A stretch of 62,545 nucleotides of DNA from Actinotalea ferrariae (GTDB taxonomy: Bacteria; Actinomycetota; Actinomycetes; Actinomycetales; Cellulomonadaceae): positions 1-62,545 of the forward strand of contig NZ_JACVQL010000050.1 in assembly GCF_019733465.1 (NCBI RefSeq), read 5' to 3'. Positions 8,595 through 17,022 of this stretch are shown one piece after another. Every line of letters begins with the position of its first letter. Position 1 is the first letter of the stretch. The position numbers and the translations under genes were made by a program. Below the pieces are notes generated by a model, which worked only from the letters and a program-made list of their open reading frames with translations, was not told the DNA's origin and searched no databases.

Positions 8595-9623
8595 ATGACG
8601 TCCATCCTGCTCCGCACGGCCGCGGCCTCCACCGGCGCCGTCCTGCTCGTGACCCTCAGCGCCTGCAGCGGCGGCGGCCAGGGCTCGGGCGGCTCCTCGT
8701 CCGACGACCTGCCGAAGGGTCCCCTCGACGAGATGTTCGAGGAGATGTACGGCAGCGAGGACAACGAGCAGATGGACCAGCAGATGGTCGAGGTCGAGGA
8801 GCTCACCGCCGCCTGCATGGCCGAGCAGGGCTTCGAGTACACGCCGGTGGACTGGTCGCAGCAGGGCGGCATGGGCCCGGGCGAGGAGCCCGAGGAGGAG
8901 TGGGGCACGCTCGAGTTCGCCAAGAAGTGGGGCTACGGCGCCACGACGAACCCGTACGGCGACCCGACCGAGAACACCGGCGAGGAGTCCGAGTTCGTGG
9001 ACCCGAACCAGGCCGTGGTCGAGGCCATGTCGGAGACCGAGCAGGCGGCCTACTACGAGGCGCTCTACGGACCTCCGGTGGAGGGCGAGGGCGAGGAGAT
9101 GACGGAGTACAACTGGGAGACCGCCGGGTGCTCGGGCAAGGCCCAGCACGAGGTGTACGAGGTCGGCACGGGCATGGACGAGGAGTCCTTCACCGCCCTC
9201 CAGGAGGAGATGGACACCATGTGGCAGTCCATCCAGGACGACCCGCGCATCGCGGAGGTCCACGGCGAGTGGGCGTCCTGCATGGCCGACGCCGGGTACG
9301 ACGGCTTCGCGGCCCCCACGGACGCCGAGAACTCGATCTTCGACAAGACGAACGCGATCTACGAGGAGGCGTACGCCGAGGAGAACTTCGACGAGAACGC
9401 CACCGAGGAGGACTGGGCGGCCGTCGAGGCCGGCATCCAGGACCAGCTCGCGGCGATCACGGAGGAGGAGATCGAGACCGCCGTGGCCGACTACACGTGC
9501 CGTGACGAGGTCGACCTCACCCGCACGACGGCCGAGGTCGGGGTCGAGTACCAGCAGGACTTCTACGACGCGCACGAGGCCGAGCTCGAGGCCTGGCGCG
9601 AGGCGCTCGCGGCGCAGGGGTGA
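8595..9623 (+). CDS. Acidic lipoprotein of unknown function
   Basis: 342 residues from ATG 8595. The N-terminus is a lipoprotein signal, with lipobox LSAC and the modified Cys at about residue 24. The mature protein is very acidic (runs of E and D). It contains two similar motifs, CMAEQGFEY and CMADAGYDGF, with two more Cys in GCSGKAQ and YTCRDEV, which suggests an internal duplication with paired disulfides outside the membrane. Such CM-x(4)-GY lipoproteins are common in actinobacteria and uncharacterised. It lies upstream of the MacA/MacB-like genes but is separated from them by a strong hairpin, so it is probably its own unit. Confidence 0.8.
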   Translation: MTSILLRTAAASTGAVLLVTLSACSGGGQGSGGSSSDDLPKGPLDEMFEEMYGSEDNEQMDQQMVEVEELTAACMAEQGFEYTPVDWSQQGGMGPGEEPEEEWGTLEFAKKWGYGATTNPYGDPTENTGEESEFVDPNQAVVEAMSETEQAAYYEALYGPPVEGEGEEMTEYNWETAGCSGKAQHEVYEVGTGMDEESFTALQEEMDTMWQSIQDDPRIAEVHGEWASCMADAGYDGFAAPTDAENSIFDKTNAIYEEAYAEENFDENATEEDWAAVEAGIQDQLAAITEEEIETAVADYTCRDEVDLTRTTAEVGVEYQQDFYDAHEAELEAWREALAAQG

Positions 9624-9663
9624 CGCCGCCGGCGGGCCGGCCCTCGGGTCGGTCCGCCGTGGA

Positions 9664-9706
9664 CCGGGGAGCGGTGCACGGCCCTGAGCCGGGCACCGCT
9701 CCCCGG
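9664..9706 (+). terminator. Hairpin terminator after the acidic lipoprotein gene
   Basis: A perfect 14-bp stem, CCGGGGAGCGGTGC (9664-9677), pairs with GCACCGCTCCCCGG (9693-9706) around a 15-nt loop, 40 bp after the lipoprotein stop. No T-run follows, which is normal for high-GC actinobacterial terminators. Confidence 0.75.
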
Positions 9707-9781
9707 CGCCCCACCACGTCCGGGGCACGCAACGCAGGGGCAGGTCGGACGGCGCCGGAGCGCCGAGAGGGAGTCGAAGCG

Positions 9782-11422
9782 ATGAAGGCACCGCGGATGA
9801 GCGGGTCCACCCGGACCATCTGGATCATGGCGCTCACGGCGGTGATCAGCCTCGCCGCCGGCCTGGGTCTGAGCCGGCTGATCGTGTCGCCGGCGGACGC
9901 GGCCGCGAACGCGGCGCCGCCGGCCGCCGGGCCGATCACGGTCCCGGTCGAGACCAAGGCGCTCGCCAACGACGTCGTCCTGCGCGGCGACGCCGTCTAC
10001 GAGGACCCGGCCGACGTCGTCGTCGAGACGGCGGACATCGGCGGCCCGGCGGTGGTCACCGGGCACGTGCCCGAGGTCGGCGCGACGCTCGAGGCCGGTG
10101 CCGTCGCGCTCGAGGTCGCCGGACGACCGGTGATCGTGCTGCCCGGGGAGCTCCCGGTCTACCGGACGCTGCGGGTCGGCGTGTCGGGTCCCGACGTGCT
10201 GCAGCTCAAGGCGGCGCTCGTGGCGCTCGGGCTGAACCCGGGCGACGCGGCGTCGTCGTCGTACGACGCGGCGACGGCCGCCGCCGTCGAGGCGCTGTAC
10301 TCGCGGGTGGGCTACGAGGCCCCGACCGCCGGCGAGGACGCCGACGAGATGGTGAGCTCGGCGCGCGACGGCGTCCGCGCCGCGGAGGAGCAGGTGGGTA
10401 GCGCGCAGCGGGCGCTCAGCGCCGCGCGCAAGGGCCTGCCGCAGTCCGAGCGGATCAGCCTCGACACCGAGGTCACCGCTGCACAGCTGGCACTGGAGCA
10501 GGAACGTGGTAGGTGCGCTGCTCCCCCGAACCCGGAGACCGGTGAGACGTCCTGCAACCCCGTCGAACTCGCGCGAGCAGAGGGCGCCTATAACGGCGCC
10601 GTCGCGGCGCGCGCCGAGCGGCTCGCGGCACCCGAGACGGCCGAGGAGCAGGCGGCCCTGGCGTCCGCCCAGCGTGCGCTCGAGGACGCACGTGACCAGC
10701 TCGCGGACGCCCAGGAGGACGTCATCACGCCGCTGCCGGCGAGCGAGGTCGTGTACCTCGCGGGCCTGCCGCGGCGCGTCGACGCCGTCCCGGTCAAGCG
10801 CGGCGCCTCCGTGTCCGGCACACCGGTGATGAGCGTCTCGGGCGCGACGCTGCAGATCGCCGGCATGGTCTCGGCCGAGGACGCGGCGCTGGTCACGGCG
10901 GGCGCTCCGGTGACGATCGCGATGCCCGACGGCACCGAGGCACCCGGCACGGTGCAGTCCGTGGGTGCACCGGACGAGGAGACCCCCGGCTCGGGCGACG
11001 GCGGCTCGGGCGACGGCGGGGGCAGCGGGTCCGGTGCGGGCGCCGAGGGCCGCATGCGCGTCGTCGTGGTGCCCGACGCGCTGACCGAGGAGCAGCGGGC
11101 GCAGCTCCAGGGCGCCAACGTGCGGCTGACCATTCCCGTGAGCGCGACCGAGGGCGAGGTGCTGGCCGTCCCGACGGCGGCCCTGACGGCCGGCCCCGGT
11201 GGTGAGGCGCGGGTGGAGGTGCTCGACGCGGACGGCGAGTCGACGCTCGTGACGGTCGAGACAGGGCTCGCGGCGGACGGCTTCGTCGAGGTCACGGCCG
11301 TCGACGGCACCCTCGCCGAGGGCGACCGCGTGGTCGTCGGCGTGACGGGTGGCGGAGCCGACGAGGACGCAGAGGACGAGGCGTCCGACGAGGAGTCCTC
11401 CGACGAGAGCGCCGACTCGTGA
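9782..11422 (+). CDS. MacA/HlyD-like periplasmic adaptor with peptidoglycan-binding-like domain
   Basis: 546 residues from ATG 9782, preceded by GAGAGGGAG. One N-terminal membrane anchor (about 11-33) precedes an extracytoplasmic part. That part has a PG_binding_1-like segment (VGVSGPDVLQLKAALVALG, near residues 135-155), a long helical hairpin rich in Ala/Glu (about 190-320), and a beta-rich lipoyl/barrel region with a Gly/Ser linker. The C-terminus is acidic and Ser/Glu/Asp-rich. This layout matches actinobacterial adaptor subunits of MacB-type exporters. Its stop overlaps the GTG of the ATPase gene, so the three genes form an export complex. The substrate is unknown. Confidence 0.85.
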   Translation: MKAPRMSGSTRTIWIMALTAVISLAAGLGLSRLIVSPADAAANAAPPAAGPITVPVETKALANDVVLRGDAVYEDPADVVVETADIGGPAVVTGHVPEVGATLEAGAVALEVAGRPVIVLPGELPVYRTLRVGVSGPDVLQLKAALVALGLNPGDAASSSYDAATAAAVEALYSRVGYEAPTAGEDADEMVSSARDGVRAAEEQVGSAQRALSAARKGLPQSERISLDTEVTAAQLALEQERGRCAAPPNPETGETSCNPVELARAEGAYNGAVAARAERLAAPETAEEQAALASAQRALEDARDQLADAQEDVITPLPASEVVYLAGLPRRVDAVPVKRGASVSGTPVMSVSGATLQIAGMVSAEDAALVTAGAPVTIAMPDGTEAPGTVQSVGAPDEETPGSGDGGSGDGGGSGSGAGAEGRMRVVVVPDALTEEQRAQLQGANVRLTIPVSATEGEVLAVPTAALTAGPGGEARVEVLDADGESTLVTVETGLAADGFVEVTAVDGTLAEGDRVVVGVTGGGADEDAEDEASDEESSDESADS

Positions 11423-12183
11423 GCGTCGTCGAGCTGTTCGAGCCGGGCGGCGGCGAGGGCGGCACGTCGCCCGGGACCATGCCCGCTACGGCGGCAGCTG
11501 CGGCCGCCGAGGCCCCTGTCATCGAGCTGCGGACGCTGAGCCGGACGTTCCCGGGGACGCCGCCGGTCGAGGCGCTGCGCGGTGTCGAGCTGCGGGTGGA
11601 CCGGGGCGACTACGTCTCGATCGTGGGCCCGTCCGGCTCGGGGAAGTCGACGCTGCTGCACATCCTCGGCCTGCTCGACCGGCCGACGGCGGGCGACTAC
11701 TACCTCGACGGCGTGGCGACCGGGCAGGCGTCCGACGAGGACCGCGCGATCCTGCGCGGTGGCCGCATCGGCTTCGTCTTCCAGTCCTTCCACCTGCTCC
11801 CCCACCGCTCGGTGCTGGACAACGTGCTGCTCGCGACGCTCTACAGCGGCGTCCCGCGGGCCGAGCGCCACGACCGTGCGCTCGCCGCGCTCGACCGCGT
11901 CGGGCTGAGCCACCGGCTCGACTTCCTGCCGACGGTGATGTCCGGCGGCGAGCGGCAGCGTGTCGCGGTCGCGCGTGCGGTCGTCGCCTCGCCGCACGTG
12001 CTGCTGGCCGACGAGCCGACGGGCAACCTCGACTCCGAGAACTCCGCGGGGGTGCTCGACCTGTTCGACGAGCTGCACCGCGACGGCCTGACCCTGGTGG
12101 TCATCACGCACGACCCGACGGTCTCGGCCCGCGCGCAGCGCCGGATCCGGATCGCCGACGGCCTGCTGACGGAGGTGGCCTGA
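11419..12183 (+). CDS. MacB/LolD-type ABC transporter ATPase
   Basis: 254 residues from GTG 11419 (GTGA overlap with the adaptor stop). The first 30 or so residues are a low-complexity Gly/Ala extension not found in most relatives. An internal start could be considered, but the overlap supports this one. Walker A GPSGSGKST, Q-loop VFQSFHLLPH, signature MSGGERQR, Walker B LLADEPTGNLD and H-loop VITHD are all intact. ATPases with DEPTGNLD drive MacB, FtsE and LolD-type mechanotransmission rather than import. It is coupled to the permease downstream by a one-base overlap (TGATG). Confidence 0.93.
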   Translation: MSVVELFEPGGGEGGTSPGTMPATAAAAAAEAPVIELRTLSRTFPGTPPVEALRGVELRVDRGDYVSIVGPSGSGKSTLLHILGLLDRPTAGDYYLDGVATGQASDEDRAILRGGRIGFVFQSFHLLPHRSVLDNVLLATLYSGVPRAERHDRALAALDRVGLSHRLDFLPTVMSGGERQRVAVARAVVASPHVLLADEPTGNLDSENSAGVLDLFDELHRDGLTLVVITHDPTVSARAQRRIRIADGLLTEVA

Positions 12184-13625
12184 TGACCGTCCCGCCGACA
12201 GCACCGCCCGTCTCATCGCCGGTGGCCACCGACGGTGAGGCCCCGACGGGCGGGCCTGCTGACCTGACGACGGCTCCGGGGACGGGTTCGGCCGACCACA
12301 CCGGCGCGGGACGCGCCGCTCGGCTCCGCGCGCGCGTCGCCGACGTCGGGGGGCCGCTGCGGCGGCGGTTCCGGCGTCGCACCCCGACCGTGGTCGCCCG
12401 GGGCTCCGCGCGCGACCGGTTCCGTCTCCGCGACCTGATCACCGAGGCGGCGCACGGCATCGGCGCGCGTCCCGGGCGGCTCGTGCTGACGATCGTCGGC
12501 ACCGTCCTGGGCGTCGGCTCGCTCGTGGTGACCGTGGGGCTCGCGCAGACCGCCGCGGGTCAGATCGCCCGGCAGTTCGACGCCGTGGCGGCGACGCAGG
12601 CGATCGTGGAGCCGGCCACCGCACGGACGCAGGGGGGCGAGCGCGCGACCGGGAGCCTCCCCTGGGACGTCGAGGACCGGCTCATCCGGATCGCCGGCGT
12701 CGAGGCGGCCGGGGCGATCGCGCCCGTGAGCATCGGCGAGGCGACGATCACCGCGGTCCCCGTCAACGACCCGTCGGCGCCCTCGCTCGCGGCGCCGCAG
12801 GTGGTGGCGACGACGCCCGGCCTCCTCGACGCCGTCCGCGGCCGCGTGGTGACGGGCCGCTACTTCGACGCGGGGCACGACGAGCGGGCCGACCGCGTCG
12901 TCGTCCTCGGCGCGCGGGCCGCGACGCGGCTCGGGGTGCACCGCGTCGACCGGCAGCCGTCGATCTTCATCGGCGAGGAGTCGTACACGGTCATCGGCAT
13001 CGTGGACGACCTCGCGCGTCGGTCCGACCTGCTCGACGCGGTGATCATGCCGATCGGCACGGCCCGCGCCGAGCTCGAGCTCGGCGCTCTGGAGGAGGCG
13101 CACGTGACGATCGCCGTCGGCGCGGGGCCCGTGCTCGCCGAGCAGGCACCGATCGCGCTGTCGCCCAACGACCCCGAGTCGATGGCCGTGCAGGTGCCGC
13201 CGTCGTCGTCCGCCGTCCGCGAGAACGTCCAGGCGGACATCAACGCGATCTTCCTCGCGCTGGGGGCGGTGGCGCTGCTCGTGGGTGGACTGGGCATCGC
13301 CAACATCACGCTCCTGTCGGTCCGCGAGCGGATCGGCGAGATCGGTCTGCGCCGCGCCCTCGGGGCGAGCAAGCGGGACATCGGGAGCCAGTTCCTGGTC
13401 GAGTCCGTGGTCATCGGTCTGCTCGGCGGCCTCATCGGCGCCGCGCTCGGGGTCTTCGTCGTCGTCCTCGTGTCGCTGACGAAGGAGTGGACGCCGATCC
13501 TCGACACCATGGTCGTGATCGGCGCCGCCCTGCTCGGCGGCGTCATCGGGCTCGGCGCGGGGACCTACCCGGCGCTCAAGGCGGCGGGGATCGAGCCGAT
13601 CGCGGCGCTGCGCGGGGGCACCTGA
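12183..13625 (+). CDS. MacB-type ABC transporter permease (FtsX domain)
   Basis: 480 residues from ATG 12183, which overlaps the ATPase stop. A long, disordered cytoplasmic N-terminus (about 90 residues, Pro/Thr/Gly then Arg-rich) comes before the first helix (LTIVGTVLGVGSLVVTVGLA). A MacB periplasmic core domain follows (about 125-340), then three C-terminal helices with the FtsX motif NITLLSVRERIGEIGLRRALGA. It should work with the adaptor and ATPase as an energised exporter for a peptide, lipid or drug. The gene ends 3 bp from the convergent regulator gene at 13629. Confidence 0.92.
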   Translation: MTVPPTAPPVSSPVATDGEAPTGGPADLTTAPGTGSADHTGAGRAARLRARVADVGGPLRRRFRRRTPTVVARGSARDRFRLRDLITEAAHGIGARPGRLVLTIVGTVLGVGSLVVTVGLAQTAAGQIARQFDAVAATQAIVEPATARTQGGERATGSLPWDVEDRLIRIAGVEAAGAIAPVSIGEATITAVPVNDPSAPSLAAPQVVATTPGLLDAVRGRVVTGRYFDAGHDERADRVVVLGARAATRLGVHRVDRQPSIFIGEESYTVIGIVDDLARRSDLLDAVIMPIGTARAELELGALEEAHVTIAVGAGPVLAEQAPIALSPNDPESMAVQVPPSSSAVRENVQADINAIFLALGAVALLVGGLGIANITLLSVRERIGEIGLRRALGASKRDIGSQFLVESVVIGLLGGLIGAALGVFVVVLVSLTKEWTPILDTMVVIGAALLGGVIGLGAGTYPALKAAGIEPIAALRGGT

Positions 13626-13628
13626 CGG

Positions 13629-14306
13629 TCAGCCACCGGGCCGGGCGTCGGTGCCGCGCCGCGCCGCGTCACGGCCGCGGCGGCCGGCGTCCTCGTGGAT
13701 CGTGAGGAACACCGAGTACGGCGTCCCGCCGGGCTCCGGCTCGCGGTCGGCGAACTCGCGCAGGACCGCCAGCATCCGCTCCTCGAGCTCGGACCGCTGC
13801 TCCGGTCCGAGCCGGAGGCCGAGCCGGACCATCTCGACCGACTCGGGGTCCGCCTCGGCCAGCTCCTCGAGGAACGCGTCGACGAGGACCCTCGCCTGCA
13901 CGGGCACGTGGGTGGCCCGCCAGGACTTGCGGGTCGCGAGGTACGGGATCTCGCGGGACCCGCGGGTCCCCCGCCGCACCGGCTGGGCCGCGAGGAAGCC
14001 GCGGTCGACGAGCGTGCGGACGTGATGCAGCACGGTCGCCGGGTCCTTGCCGAGCCGCTCGGCGATCTCCTTGTTGGTGCTCGGCTCGTCGAGGCAGAGC
14101 CGGAGGATGCGCATCCGGACGACGGAGGCGAGCGCGCGGGCGTCGGCCTCGGTCTCGGCGTCGAGCGGGTCCGCCACCTCGGGCTCGGCCTCGGGCTCGG
14201 CCTGGGGCTCGGCCTGGGGCTCGACCTGGGGCTCGACCTCGGGCTCGACCTGGGGCCCGGTCTCGGGCTCCGTCGCGGCCGGGGGGTGCGCTCGCGGGGA
14301 CGTCAC
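13629..14306 (-). CDS. ArsR-like winged-helix transcriptional regulator with repeat-encoded N-terminus
   Basis: 225 residues from GTG 14306. Residues 12-45 are a low-complexity PQVEPEVEPQ-type segment encoded by 12-bp tandem repeats. The winged helix (about 58-125) has ASVVRMRILRLCLDE, STNKEIAERLGKDPATVLHH and VRTLVDRGFL, typical of ArsR/HTH_20 regulators. No metal-binding Cys cluster is seen, so it is not an obvious metal sensor. The gene is divergent from an MFS exporter. The 55-bp spacer holds the dyad TGATTG-N8-CAATCA, the best candidate operator for control of both genes. The true start could be later, after the repeat. Confidence 0.88.
   Translation of the reverse strand: MTSPRAHPPAATEPETGPQVEPEVEPQVEPQAEPQAEPEAEPEVADPLDAETEADARALASVVRMRILRLCLDEPSTNKEIAERLGKDPATVLHHVRTLVDRGFLAAQPVRRGTRGSREIPYLATRKSWRATHVPVQARVLVDAFLEELAEADPESVEMVRLGLRLGPEQRSELEERMLAVLREFADREPEPGGTPYSVFLTIHEDAGRRGRDAARRGTDARPGG
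14177..14272 (-). repeat. Eight 12-bp tandem repeats inside the ArsR-like gene
   Basis: Eight in-frame copies of a 12-bp unit close to CCTSGGGCTCGR on the plus strand span 14177-14272. On the coding strand each gives a tetrapeptide such as EPQV, EPQA or EPEA. Copy number can change without shifting the frame, so the length of this acidic tail may vary between strains. Confidence 0.85.
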
Positions 14307-14323
14307 CCGCCCATCCTAGCCAG

Positions 14324-14343
14324 TGATTGACTCTTCCCAATCA
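14324..14343. promoter_or_regulatory. Inverted-repeat operator between the ArsR-like regulator and MFS genes
   Basis: TGATTG (14324-14329) and CAATCA (14338-14343) form a perfect inverted repeat with an 8-bp spacer. It is 19 bp before the MFS start and 18 bp before the regulator start, where a repressor would block both. Assignment to the ArsR-like protein is inference from position. Confidence 0.65.
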
Positions 14344-14361
14344 GTGACCCATGCTGAGCGC

Positions 14362-15654
14362 GTGACCGCCCCGCCCGCTGCCGCGACGACGCCGCCGCGA
14401 CCTCGCTCGCTCGTGCACCACGCGGACTTCCGGCGCCTGTGGGTCGGCGACGCGCTCGGGCAGCTCGGCGCGCAGGTCACCTACGTGGCCCTGCCGGTCT
14501 ACGCCGTCGCGCACCTCGGGGCGACCGAGTGGCAGATGGGCCTGCTCACGGCGGCCGAGACCGCGGCCTTCCTCGTCATCGGGCTCCCCGCGGGCGCCTG
14601 GGTGGACCGGATGCGCAAGCGCCGCACGCTCATCGCCGCGGACCTCGTGCGCGCGGCGGTCCTCGCCGTCGTCGTGCTGGCGGCGCTCACCGGCCACGGG
14701 TCCATGCCGCTGCTCTACGCGTGCGGCCTCGTGATCAGCGCCGCGACCGTCTTCTTCGACGTCGCGCACCAGAGCTACGTCCCGGGCCTCGTCGGGCTCG
14801 ACCGGGTCGTCGAGGGCAACTCCAAGCTCCAGGCGACGGCCTCGGTCGCGATGGTCGCCGCGCCGGCGCTCGGTGGTGTGCTCCTGCGCGTCGTCGCGGC
14901 ACCCGTGCTCGTCCTCGCCACGGTGGTCACGTACCTGCTGTCGGCGGCCGCCGTCGGGCGCATCCGCCAACAGGAGGTGCTGCCGCGCGTCGAGGACCGC
15001 CGTCCGCTACGGGTCGAGATCGCCGAGGGCCTGCAGTTCGTCGTGCGCCAGCCGTACCTGCGGCGCATCGTCGCCTGCACGTCGCTGAGCAACTTCGCGA
15101 GCGGCATCGGCAACGCGCTGCTCGTCATCTACGTGCTGCGGCACCTCGGGCTCGACGAGGCGGCGCTCGGGCTCGTCCTGTCCGGCGGCGCGATCGGCGG
15201 CCTCGTCGGCGCCGTCGTCACGGCACCCCTCTCGCGCTGGGTGGGCGAGGCGCGGATCATCCCGGTGGGCGCGCTGCTCGCCGTCCCGGCGCTCGCCCTC
15301 ACGCCGCTCGCGGCGCCGCTCGCGGACGCGGGCGTCCCCGCGGCCGTCCCGCTCGTCGTCGGCGGGGCGCTGCTCAGCCTCGCCGTCGTCGTCTACAACG
15401 TCGCCCAGGTCAGCTTCCGGCAGCGCCTGTGCCCGCCCGCGCTGCTCGGTCGGATGAACGCGTCGGTGCGGTTCATCGTGTGGGGCACGCTGCCGCTCGG
15501 CGGCCTGCTCGGCGGGGCGCTGGGCGCGGCGCTCGGCGTGCTGCCCACCTACTGGGTGGCGGTCGGGGTGACCGCGGTCGCCGCGCTGCCCGTCGTGCTG
15601 TCGCCGTTGATCCGGATGCGCGAGCTGCCCGTGCCGGATCCCGTGGCGCCCTGA
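14362..15654 (+). CDS. MFS transporter (EntS-like exporter group)
   Basis: 430 residues from GTG 14362. An in-frame start at 14323 would run through the operator and is less likely. Twelve hydrophobic helices are predicted. Motif A is present as AGAWVDRMRKRRTL after helix 2, and HADFRRLWVGDALGQLG near the N-terminus is typical of the actinobacterial EntS/Tet-like exporter family. It probably exports a drug, siderophore or other small molecule across the cytoplasmic membrane. It is divergent from, and probably repressed by, the ArsR-like regulator at 13629-14306. The substrate is unknown. Confidence 0.9.
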   Translation: MTAPPAAATTPPRPRSLVHHADFRRLWVGDALGQLGAQVTYVALPVYAVAHLGATEWQMGLLTAAETAAFLVIGLPAGAWVDRMRKRRTLIAADLVRAAVLAVVVLAALTGHGSMPLLYACGLVISAATVFFDVAHQSYVPGLVGLDRVVEGNSKLQATASVAMVAAPALGGVLLRVVAAPVLVLATVVTYLLSAAAVGRIRQQEVLPRVEDRRPLRVEIAEGLQFVVRQPYLRRIVACTSLSNFASGIGNALLVIYVLRHLGLDEAALGLVLSGGAIGGLVGAVVTAPLSRWVGEARIIPVGALLAVPALALTPLAAPLADAGVPAAVPLVVGGALLSLAVVVYNVAQVSFRQRLCPPALLGRMNASVRFIVWGTLPLGGLLGGALGAALGVLPTYWVAVGVTAVAALPVVLSPLIRMRELPVPDPVAP

Positions 15655-15671
15655 GGGCTGCGTGGCCCCGC

Positions 15672-15726
15672 GGGTCGCCTCGGGGTCGCCTCCAGGTCGC
15701 CTACAGGTCGCCTACAGGTCGTACGT
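15672..15726. repeat. Five 11-bp tandem repeats across the 3' end of the exonuclease III gene
   Basis: Units of 11 bp start at 15672, 15683, 15694, 15705 and 15716; the central ones read AGGTCGCCTAC. The stop codon of the minus-strand exonuclease gene (15712-15714) lies in the fourth unit, and the third unit holds another TAG at the matching place. Gain or loss of units would therefore not extend the protein. Confidence 0.85.
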
Positions 15727-16524
15727 GACGACGAGCGGCGCGTGGTCGCTGAACCGCTCCGCGTACGACGGTGCCCGGTCCACCTCGGCCTGGAGCGCGT
15801 GCGGGGCGAGGCCCGGCGACGCGATCTGGTAGTCGATGCGCCAGCCGGCGTCGTTGTCGAACGCCTTGCCGCGCCACGACCACCACGTGTACGGCCCGGG
15901 CCCGTCGCCCGCGAGGCGTCGCCCGAGGTCGACCCACCCCGTGTCGAACCAGCGGTCGAGGTAGGCGCGCTCCTCGGGCAGGCAGCCCGCGGCCTTGAGG
16001 TTGCCCTTCCAGTTCTTGAGGTCCTCGTTGCGGTGCGCGATGTTGACGTCCCCCGCGACGACCGCCTGCCGCCCGCCCGCGGCGAGCTCGGCGAGCCGAG
16101 CCGTGACGAGGTCGAGGAACATGTACTTCTCGTCCATCGACGGCGTCCCGAGCGTGCCCGAGTGGATGTACGTCGACACCACCGTGAGCGAGCCGCCGCC
16201 CGGGAGCTCGAGGTCGGCCTCGACCCACCGGCCCGTGTTGCTCGCGACGCCCTGGTCGAGGCCGATCCGCACGGCGCTCATCGGCAGCCGCGACGCGACC
16301 GCGACGCCCGACCGCCCCCTGGCCTCCGACTCCGCGTGGGCCACGTGCCACTCCGGCAGCGGCAGGAACTCGCCCACCGTCTCCTGGGGGGCGCGGACCT
16401 CCTGCAGCAGCACGACGTCAGGGCGCCGCGCCTCGAGCCACGCGTCCATGCCTCGACGGAAGGCGGCCCGCAGGCCGTTGACGTTGATGGTCGCGATCGT
16501 CAGCACCCGGACATCCAACCCCAT
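15712..16524 (-). CDS. xthA: Exodeoxyribonuclease III / AP endonuclease
   Basis: 270 residues from ATG 16524 (MGLDVRVLTIATINVNGLRAA; an in-frame open stretch further upstream looks non-coding). The exonuclease-endonuclease-phosphatase fold motifs are complete: NVNGLRAA, LLQEVRAP (catalytic Glu), GDVNIAHRNEDL, WWSWRGKAFDNDAGWRIDY and the C-terminal SDHAPLVV (catalytic Asp-His). XthA enzymes incise at abasic sites and degrade one strand from 3' ends in base excision repair. The gene stands alone. The tandem 11-bp repeat covers its last codons. Confidence 0.93.
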   Translation of the reverse strand: MGLDVRVLTIATINVNGLRAAFRRGMDAWLEARRPDVVLLQEVRAPQETVGEFLPLPEWHVAHAESEARGRSGVAVASRLPMSAVRIGLDQGVASNTGRWVEADLELPGGGSLTVVSTYIHSGTLGTPSMDEKYMFLDLVTARLAELAAGGRQAVVAGDVNIAHRNEDLKNWKGNLKAAGCLPEERAYLDRWFDTGWVDLGRRLAGDGPGPYTWWSWRGKAFDNDAGWRIDYQIASPGLAPHALQAEVDRAPSYAERFSDHAPLVVTYDL

Positions 16525-16624
16525 GCGGCCGACATCGCCGCACCGGCCCCGTCGCGGGCGCCGCGACGTGCCAGGACCTGTCCACCCGGTGGCGCGTGGC
16601 GGGTCACCCGGCCACGATGGGCGC

Positions 16625-16990
16625 ATGATCGGACGCCTCGAGACCGTCGTCCTGGACTGCGCGGACACGCGTGCGGCCGCCGAGTTCTACGCCGCCGTGC
16701 TCGGCATGGAGATCGTCCGTGAGGACGGCGGCTGGATCGACATCGGACCCGCGGGATCAGGCCCGGACGGGCGCGTGCTGTCGTTCCAGCACGCGCCCGA
16801 CCACGTGCCGCCGACCTGGCCGGACCCGGCGGTGCCGCAGCAGGTCCACCTCGACATCGAGGTCGAGGACATCGAGCGGGCCGAGGAGCAGGTGCTCGCG
16901 CTCGGGGCCCGCCGTCTGCCGTGGCAGGAGCCGGGCTTCCGCGTCTACGCCGACCCGGCCGGCCACCCGTTCTGCATCTTCGTCGCCTGA
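16625..16990 (+). CDS. VOC-family (glyoxalase/bleomycin resistance-like) protein
   Basis: 121 residues from ATG 16625. It has a single pair of beta-alpha-beta-beta-beta modules. TVVLDCADTRAAAEFYAAVLG at the N-terminus and VHLDIEVEDIERAEEQVLALGA then VYADPAGHPFCIF at the C-terminus are typical of the CA/VOC family found in many actinobacteria. The metal site and substrate cannot be assigned. It is divergent from xthA with a 100-bp spacer, and it converges on the hemerythrin gene. Confidence 0.88.
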   Translation: MIGRLETVVLDCADTRAAAEFYAAVLGMEIVREDGGWIDIGPAGSGPDGRVLSFQHAPDHVPPTWPDPAVPQQVHLDIEVEDIERAEEQVLALGARRLPWQEPGFRVYADPAGHPFCIFVA

Positions 16991-17022
16991 CGACGACGTG
17001 GCGGCAGGCCAGGCGGCGCCAC

